Shown here: positions 57,520 through 64,000 of the stretch, piece after piece
How the letters are laid out: each line of letters begins with the position of its first letter
Numbering within the stretch: position 1 is the first letter of the stretch
From: Leucaena leucocephala
Lineage: Eukaryota; Streptophyta; Magnoliopsida; Fabales; Fabaceae
Direction: 5' to 3'
Length of the DNA: 64,000 bases
NCBI GenBank assembly: GCA_037074615.1
Contig: CM073546.1
Span: 13,447,501 to 13,511,500 of the forward strand
The notes under the pieces: model-generated
The model's input: the letters and a program-made list of their open reading frames with translations, nothing else
Database searches by the model: none
What the model was told of the DNA's origin: nothing
Made by a program: the position numbers and the translations under genes

Positions 57520-58080
57520 ATAGTGTGTGTTTTGTTTTAACCAAAACTTAGGTTTTAACAAAATTTAAATTTGGAGAAATTTTAAAATAAATAGTTATAT
57601 TTGTTCAAAAGAGCTTTTAGATCAAATCATAGTTTAAAACTAATATTTCAGATAAGCTGGTCATAATAGCTTATGGAACAATAAAAAAAACTTATGGACT
57701 AACCAATTACTATATTGCTCATACTTTTTCTTACATCCCCTCTCCTCTCTCTTTTACACCCCCTCTCATTTCTTTTCTACACCCTCTCACATCTCACTTT
57801 TCTTTTTTATACTATCTCTTCTCTCTCATATATCTTCTACACCCTCTCTTATCTTTCATCTCTTATATATTTAATAATTATACTATTTTTTGTAATTTAC
57901 GAATAATAAAAGTACTTCTGAAAATAACTATACAAATACTCATTTATTCAAAATTACTTTTTTTTTTCATAAGCTCTTTTCCAAAAGTTTTTTTCTTCTA
58001 AAAGTTAACTAAAAATCCTTTTTTTTATAAGTCATTTTTCAAAATCTTATCTAAACGGACCCATATACTCCTAGACACAA
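57520..58080 (+). mobile_element. MITE-like repeat with pyrimidine-rich minisatellite, copy 2
   Basis: The homologue of 45900-46400 in opposite orientation. It contains an irregular array of TACACCCTCTCATCTC-like units at about 57735-57865 and ends near ATCTTATCTAAACGGACCC at 58075. No real ORF; apparent peptides are low-complexity. Confidence 0.55.
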
Positions 58081-58322
58081 AAACCCTAAAACTCGTTAAA
58101 AACATATGGACATGGAATAGGTTTAACCCAAAAGATTATATTAAGTGTGATTTAGTAGAAGAAGGAGTGAGATTTTGACTAAATTAAAAATGAGAAGAAA
58201 AAAACACTTCTCAAATAATGGTTAAATTATATTGCAATATTTGCTTTCTTACAACAACAACAACTGCACATATTATTTTGCATCTCATAATATATTATTA
58301 TTTTATATTAATTTGTGTTAAT

Positions 58323-60510
58323 TTACAGCATCTCCTGACGTGGAGATTCCTTAAGGAATTTCTTGAACCAATGAGCAGATTTCTTTGGGGTCCTGGTGCG
58401 TGATTTGTCTTCAAAATCAACAAAAACCATTCCAAATCGAACACTGTATCCATCTGCCCATTCAAAATTGTCTAACAATGCCCATGCAAAATATCCCTTT
58501 ACGTTCACTCCATCCCTGCATTATTACATATATATATATATATATATATATTTCATGTTATTATTAACAAAACTATATATATAACTAATTAAAGCATATC
58601 ATCTTAACATAATCTTCCTAATTTTGAGATATGTGCATGCATATATATAATTAGATATTTAAAATGTTTCAATATAATGAATCCATTAACCTTTTATATG
58701 TTTATGTAAATGATGACTCATACATCATTCATTTGCCTATTATTTTATTTTATTTCACTAAAATAATATAGTATGAAGAGAGTTTATTTAATTTGCACAT
58801 GATTTAAAATAATTTAGATAAATTATCTACATGTAACTCAAAATTTAAGAAATTATTTCCACATAAAAAAACTTTAAGAGGGTATTTGGTCAGCAAAACA
58901 CACACACACACACACACGCACACACACACACACATATCCTATTAGAGTTATATGCACAAAATTGAAAGTTTAGAGGGTTATATTTCTTGTCAGTTTGTAA
59001 GCATATATCAAAGGGGTTATTTACATATGGGCCAAAATTCAGAGAGTTTTGTATACCTTAGCCTGATTAATTAATTCCATCCTTAGTTTCATAATTATAT
59101 GTGTGTGTATATCTAAGGGGTTATTTACACATGGGCCAAAAAATGACTTACTTGATGGCTCTTTGAACTTGAGAAAGATGGGTGTGGATATAATCTATTC
59201 TCATGTGATCATTAAGGTCCATCTTACCTGTGTTAGCTTCATCAACTCCTGCAAATTTGATTCATCATGAAATTAATTAGTAAAGAGTAATACACAAAAT
59301 TAGTCAGTTCAAAAAAGAATACACAAAATTAGTTTAGTTTTGCGAAGCCAACCAAATGCATGATTAAAGCTACTTCTCTGGTCTTTAATATAAGACTTAA
59401 TTAGAAAGTTAATCTTAGTCTTAAATATTTTTTTTTTATATTTATCAATTTTTTTAAATTATCCCTATTGACACTCTATATTCAATAATTAAATAAAAAA
59501 GGGAAGAAAAAAATTAAGAAAGATGATTAGAGTGTTTTAAAAAAATATGCCATATTAACTAACTTATTTAATTTAATTAAATTAGTTAAATAGATTCTAT
59601 ATTAAGAATCGGAGGAGTATATATTAACTTTATAATGTTTTAATAATCTCAGTAAAAAAAAAAGTACCATTCTCTGTGACATAAATCACTGGATTGTGGA
59701 ACTTTTTCTTGGTATAGACCAGAAGCTCATGAAGTCCTTGAGGATATATGTATAGCCAATTTGAAGCTGCCTGCAGCAAAAGATTGCATATATTTTTTCA
59801 AATAGAGAATACTTAATTAACAATTAATATATGAAACCCTATATATATTGACTAGTTAGCTTGTATTTACCACTGGACCGATGGGGACTCCATTCTTCTC
59901 ACCTGATATATATAAAAAAAAAAACACATGTTAAAATAAATAAATGAAGTTGTTGGTGATACCCTCATTACAAAATTTATTGTGCAAAAGTACTTAAAAT
60001 TTATTTAAGGATCTAGGGTATAACCTATTTTTAATATATATAACTCTTTTTCAACTGTATGCAACTATATGTGAAACGGATGATATGTTGCAGATATATA
60101 GTTGTAGAAGAATTGTACTGCTGAAAATAAGTTATATCTATTTAAAGACATATGATTTTATATATTTTAGGTAATAAATTTTATAATTAGGGGGTTTTCA
60201 GTAAAAAATATATATGTATGGAGGCTTACTTGAGACAGAAACACAAGCATCAGAGAAAGCGGTATGATTAACATTGGAGCAAGGAGCATGGGCAGCATAG
60301 CTGGAACTGTAATAGTTCAATCCAATGTAGTCATATGATCCTTTCACCATTTTTGATTCCTCCTCTGAAAATTTTGGCAATCTCTCCCCAACTCTCTTCA
60401 CCATCTCTTTTGGGTATGATCCTGACTTTAGAGGCTCCATATACCTTATATACATACATACATACATACATACATACATACATACATACATACATACATA
60501 CATACATACA

Positions 60511-60542
<32 letters not shown>

Positions 60543-62750
60543 ACAATTGGGTTTCAATTAAATCAAAATTATATGGATTGAGTTGAATTGAGTACAAGTT
60601 TAAGGATCAAATTACAATATTGTTAAAACTATAAGGATCAAAATTTAATTTTTTCTACTGCTTCAGTTCTTAATATATGACATAATTAGAGAGATGATAT
60701 TCGTCTTAAATATAAGATATATTTTCTATATTTATCAACTTTTTTTTTCAAATTATCCCTATCGATACTCTCTAAAAAATAATCAAGTAAGATGAGGATG
60801 GAAAGAGTTAATGAAGATGATTAGGGGTTTTAGAAAAAAAAATACCATATTAATTAACTTAATTAAATTTTTTAATATAATTAAATTAATTAAATATATT
60901 TTATATTAATGATTGGGGGAGTATAAACTTACCAGTCATAGGTGAAAGCCATAGCCCTTGATGCTGCATGTTTGTCTTTCTCAGAATCAGATATGGGGAC
61001 TTGCCATCCACTGTTGAGTACTATGCCAATCTTCCCTTTTTGTGAACTCTGCATAAAATAAAATCACCCCTAACTACTCATAAACTTTATTAACAAATTA
61101 TACTTCCTTAGGTCATAAACATATAAACTAGATAACTAATTTATTGATATTAATAAAATTAGTTAAATTAATTATATGTTTAAAATGTATATTGTTTTTC
61201 TTATTAAAGTATGCCCCTTCTGATTATTTGTATAGAAAATTACTACTCATTTAATAGAAATTTTCTTTAATATGTGAAATCAGTAAGAAAAGTTTAAGAA
61301 AATAAATTATAAACTTAACAGATAGAGTGAATTGATTTCTTAGTTAAGAATTAACCTGATACTTTTGTTTGTAGAGGGTTGCGGCGGTGGCATGAGCAAG
61401 AAGGAGATGGTGAGAGACGATGTAGGGCTCAGTACTTGAATTGCCTGCACTGCATCTGTTGAGCCAGCTTGAGCATCTTCCTGGTGCAAACACGCCATGC
61501 TCATAGCCTTGTGAGCTGAATGTGAGTGGCTCATTTATAGTTGCCCACATCTTCACTTTCTCTCCAAATTCCTTGAAGCACACTTCTGCATAGTCCTTAA
61601 AATCATTCCTGCATGGATGCATTTCACATGCAAAATCCATTAAGTTTCTCAACTTGTTCTTTTCCCTACTATCCAGTTGTATTAGGCCTTCTAAATAGGG
61701 TTAGGGTTTTCATTTACAAGGCTCGAAACTTAAAAGGATTTTATAGCATAAAAATAATATATATATTTAATATAAGTCATCTCATTAAATTTATTATATT
61801 AATATATAATTCTATCCCTAATTTATTGTTCTGTAAATTGTTATTTTCTCTAACTTATCATTATATTATACAGAGATAAAGTTAAAAAGTAATTTAATTT
61901 TAAGAGTTTAAAGTTTTCTTAATATCGTTGAAAGCAAGATTGAATAAGAGAGCTTACACGATCTTGGGGCTGAGAAATCCACCATATTCGTCTTCAAGTG
62001 ATTGAGGAACATCCCAATGGAATAGAGTTGCAAGGGGCTCCAAACCTGTGTTTAATGCCAAAACCAAATCACATCATATCATTATTTTGTATTAAATACA
62101 TGATACACACACACACATATACATATATATATATATAGAGAGAGAGAGAGAAACCCTTTGATTTAATTTCATCGATAAGGTTATTGTAATATGCGATGCC
62201 TTGTTTGTTGACTCCTCCCTTGAGATTTCCCCCTGATGATGATGATGGGATTGAATGTGAGAAAACTTCTTTGTTAGTTTTGTTTTATTTTTGATAAATA
62301 TACAAATACCAATTAATGAGTGTGTGGGTTGTAAAAAAATAATTAATTAAAATGATCGTCGATTATCGTACCGGGTAATATTCTATTCCAGGAGATAGAG
62401 AATCTATATGAGTTAAATCCTATGAACTTCAATGTGGTCACATCCTCCTGCAAATTAAAAGTGTTCATTAATTTCCTCAAAACATTCATCATATATATAT
62501 AATTGACAAAAATTAAATAATTATATTTTGGAAACGCAATTAATTAATTACCTTGTAACGGTGGTATGAATCAGCAGCAATATCTCCAGTACTAGAGTCC
62601 TTTATCTTATCTGATGTATTTAAACATGTCAATCTCAAACTTAAATCATTATGAGCTAATAATTTAATTCGTTATATATACTAACTCAAATTTTAAATGA
62701 ATATTTGCAGGCACTATATTCAAATTCAAACACAAAGCAACTCTCATTTC

Positions 62751-62790
<40 letters not shown>

Positions 62791-63756
62791 ATCATGACTT
62801 CATGCCCTTTGCTAAATAAATGTGTAGAGAAATTATTTTTAAAAAAGAAATAACTCTAACAAAAAACATTTTCTCTGGTTGAATGATTTTTTAAGGAAAT
62901 AATAATATAATATCATGTCCTAAAAGATATTAAATCGTAATTATAATTAAATAAAAATTGCATAGAGTAAAGATATGAGAGTTGAGAGAATACAAAATTT
63001 TTAACATAAAAAAAAATTCTTCTAAAGTGATAGGTAAAAAATAATGGACCTAATTTATCTACAAATATTCTCACGCCTGTAAAATGTAGTTCTTCCCCAA
63101 TTTTATAGAAAACAACAATTTTAAATTAACCCTATCTAAAACTTAAATAATTTCCCCATTTTACTTATATTAAATATGAAAAAAATGAAAAAAATTAAAA
63201 CGAATAATCAAGTGATGCCTTATAAAAAGACCAAAAAACCCCTCTTTCAAATACCTCACAAATTAAATAGGAAAGGAGGGAGTAATATTTAGATTTAAGC
63301 ATTAGAAACTGTTTTTTTTTAGAAAAGACATCTAGTTATGAACAAAAACACCTTATGTTTCAAAGCTAATTAATTAGTAAAATAAATTATGAGAATGTGT
63401 AAGATACAGATTGTAATTAAATGTGATGTTATTATATATAATTGAAGCTAACGTTTAATTAATTACTTGGCTGCTGAACGAAGGTGTCCCATATGCTAGG
63501 GGTTCTTCCTCCTTCCTTTACAGCACCTTCTACCTTTAATTCCCACAAGAAATTAATATTAATTACCCTTCAACTAATTAATTTAATAGGAATGTAATTA
63601 ATGAATAATGAATGAGACCTGGTAAGCAGAAGTTGCAGCTCCAAATAAGAAATCCTCAGGAAAATCGCTACGTTTAAGAGAAGAACAAGAATTATTTGAA
63701 TCAACCACAGCAAAGAACAAGAAAACTAGAAGAAGAATGATCCTACAAGATTTCAT
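58323..63756 (-). CDS. Beta-glucosidase, glycoside hydrolase family 1, 13 exons
   Basis: Exons in transcript order: 63619-63756, 63467-63533, 62552-62610, 62372-62447, 62155-62232, 61958-62045, 61356-61608, 60933-61048, 60230-60444, 59871-59902, 59668-59770, 59152-59248, 58323-58515. The sum is 1515 bases, 504 residues, the classic 13-exon plant BGLU layout. Residues 1-20 (CRIILLLVFLFFAVV core) are a signal peptide. DFPEDFLFGAATSAYQVEGA opens the barrel. TLFHWD (His149), TINEP with acid/base Glu195, YVTENG with nucleophile Glu407, and GYFAWALLDNFEWADGYSVRFG complete the active site. Both catalytic glutamates are present, so a retaining beta-glucosidase is expected, secreted or vacuolar. The aglycone is not predictable from sequence. 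Two introns carry MITEs, and a (TACA)n array abuts the exon 9 acceptor. Confidence 0.95.
58527..58551. repeat. (TA)n microsatellite in beta-glucosidase intron 12
   Basis: About 12 TA units just upstream of the last exon's acceptor on the coding strand. Confidence 0.85.
58897..58934. repeat. (CA)n microsatellite in beta-glucosidase intron 12
   Basis: CA run with one G interruption, 38 bases. Confidence 0.85.
59371..59619. mobile_element. Stowaway-like MITE in beta-glucosidase intron 11
   Basis: TACTTCTCTGGTCTTTAATA at the left and TATTAAGAATCGGAGGAGTA at the right. The interior is shared with 33441-33697 and 60656-60923. Confidence 0.7.
60451..60540. repeat. (TACA)22.5 microsatellite at an intron 3' end
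   Basis: 90 bases of perfect TACA/TGTA repeat in beta-glucosidase intron 8. The acceptor AG occupies 60445-60446 on the coding strand, only four bases away. Confidence 0.95.
60656..60923. mobile_element. Stowaway-like MITE in beta-glucosidase intron 8
   Basis: TACTGCTTCAGTTCTTAATA at the left is roughly the inverse of TATTAATGATTGGGGGAGTA at the right. The interior AATTATCCCTATCGATACTC matches the MITEs at 33441 and 59371. Confidence 0.7.
62753..62786. repeat. (TA)n microsatellite in beta-glucosidase intron 2
   Basis: 34 bases of TA. Confidence 0.9.
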
Positions 63757-64000
63757 ATCTCTTAACCTTTTTTATTTGTAATTTTTTTTAAATGATCGAT
63801 TTGCCACACACAATGTGAAATTATTGATTTATATAGCAAAGTTAAAAGCTTGTTTGTTGAGGGGTTCAATGTGGGTGTAGAGAAAAACATGGCTACTAGG
63901 AAGGAAGATATCTATCCACCACATGCCCCTTGTTTTCTATTTTGAGAATTTGTTTAAAGAGGGTTTGGTGGTATGAGCTATTTAGATTTTATTTCAATGG
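63757..64000. other. Upstream region of the beta-glucosidase gene
   Basis: 5' UTR and proximal promoter on the minus strand. No other gene is visible before the window edge. Confidence 0.6.
63828..63836 (-). promoter_or_regulatory. TATA box of the beta-glucosidase gene
   Basis: CTATATAAA on the minus strand, about 72 bases before the ATG at 63756. Confidence 0.6.

Larger units (their letters stand above)
38111..58322. other. 20-kb gene-poor region
   Basis: After the O-fucosyltransferase 5' flank no cellular gene is recognisable. Identified content is listed separately: fold-back MITE (41460-42530), two hAT-like elements (45106-45877, 52982-53750), two purine/pyrimidine-rich MITE-like repeats (45900-46400, 57520-58080), a CACTA-like end and inverted coding remnants (47286-48760), a MITE (49049-49278), a copia relic (49967-50474), SINEs (51389-51569, 55925-56072) and microsatellites. 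GC-richer islands occur at 40420-40620, 41100-41290 and 46435-46640. Stretches such as 38450-40400, 42530-45050 and 53760-55900 show only AT-rich, non-coding DNA. Confidence 0.6.

Noticed and set aside
57715..57906. Leucine/serine-rich ORF on the plus strand
   Set aside because: Low-complexity translation of the CT-rich minisatellite in a MITE-like repeat.
60451..60540. CRISPR-like array
   Set aside because: Repeat unit is four bases without spacers; a microsatellite in a eukaryotic intron.
60331..60597. Long ORFs through the TACA array (YVCM repeats)
   Set aside because: They are products of the microsatellite and of beta-glucosidase exon 9 read in other frames or unspliced.

Overview
The window is nuclear DNA of a flowering plant, most likely a eudicot. 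The genes are split by GT-AG introns, intergenic DNA is very AT-rich with long (TA)n runs, and the proteins belong to plant families: plastid-specific ribosomal protein 2, MCTP/FTIP-type C2 proteins, a thaumatin-like protein, an eight-cysteine lipid-transfer protein and a GH1 beta-glucosidase. I cannot place it to genus.

Layout. 1-326: the 3' end of a RabA-type small GTPase, apparently broken. 1354-2015 (-): main exon of a thaumatin-like protein. 3853-7087 (+): seven-exon 2-oxoglutarate/Fe(II) dioxygenase-like gene. 8357-9045 (+): two-exon nsLTP-like protein. 11265-13733 (+): single-exon MCTP. 15234-16953 (-): ribosomal protein eL6. 19355-22135 (+): plastid PSRP2. 23207-23475 (+): intron-less fragment of a RAD21/SCC1 cohesin gene. 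26711-26914 (+): a 67-residue protein. 29078-31018 (-): OB-fold protein. 35580-38110 (-): O-fucosyltransferase-like protein. 38111-58322: a 20-kb gene-free stretch full of repeats. 58323-63756 (-): thirteen-exon beta-glucosidase. Exon chains were rebuilt by hand from GT/AG sites, phase and family knowledge. All complete chains close in frame.

The genes are ordinary and functionally unrelated; nothing suggests an operon or metabolic cluster. Two translation-related or housekeeping genes (eL6 and the OB-fold gene) carry telo-box motifs upstream, and the OB-fold gene also has TGGGCC motifs.

Most of the unusual content is repeat biology. There are two hAT-like non-autonomous elements of about 770 bp with 8-bp target duplications, a SINE with a perfect 15-bp target duplication, at least two more tRNA-derived SINE groups, many Stowaway-like MITEs (several inside introns), large fold-back elements, an inverted pair of decayed transposon coding segments, and a copia pol relic. 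A 90-bp perfect (TACA)n array sits four bases from the 3' splice site of beta-glucosidase exon 9. I found no previously undescribed biological system. The best leads are the broken Rab gene, the splice-site microsatellite, the thaumatin-like protein that has lost a disulfide cysteine, and GC-rich islands inside the gene desert.
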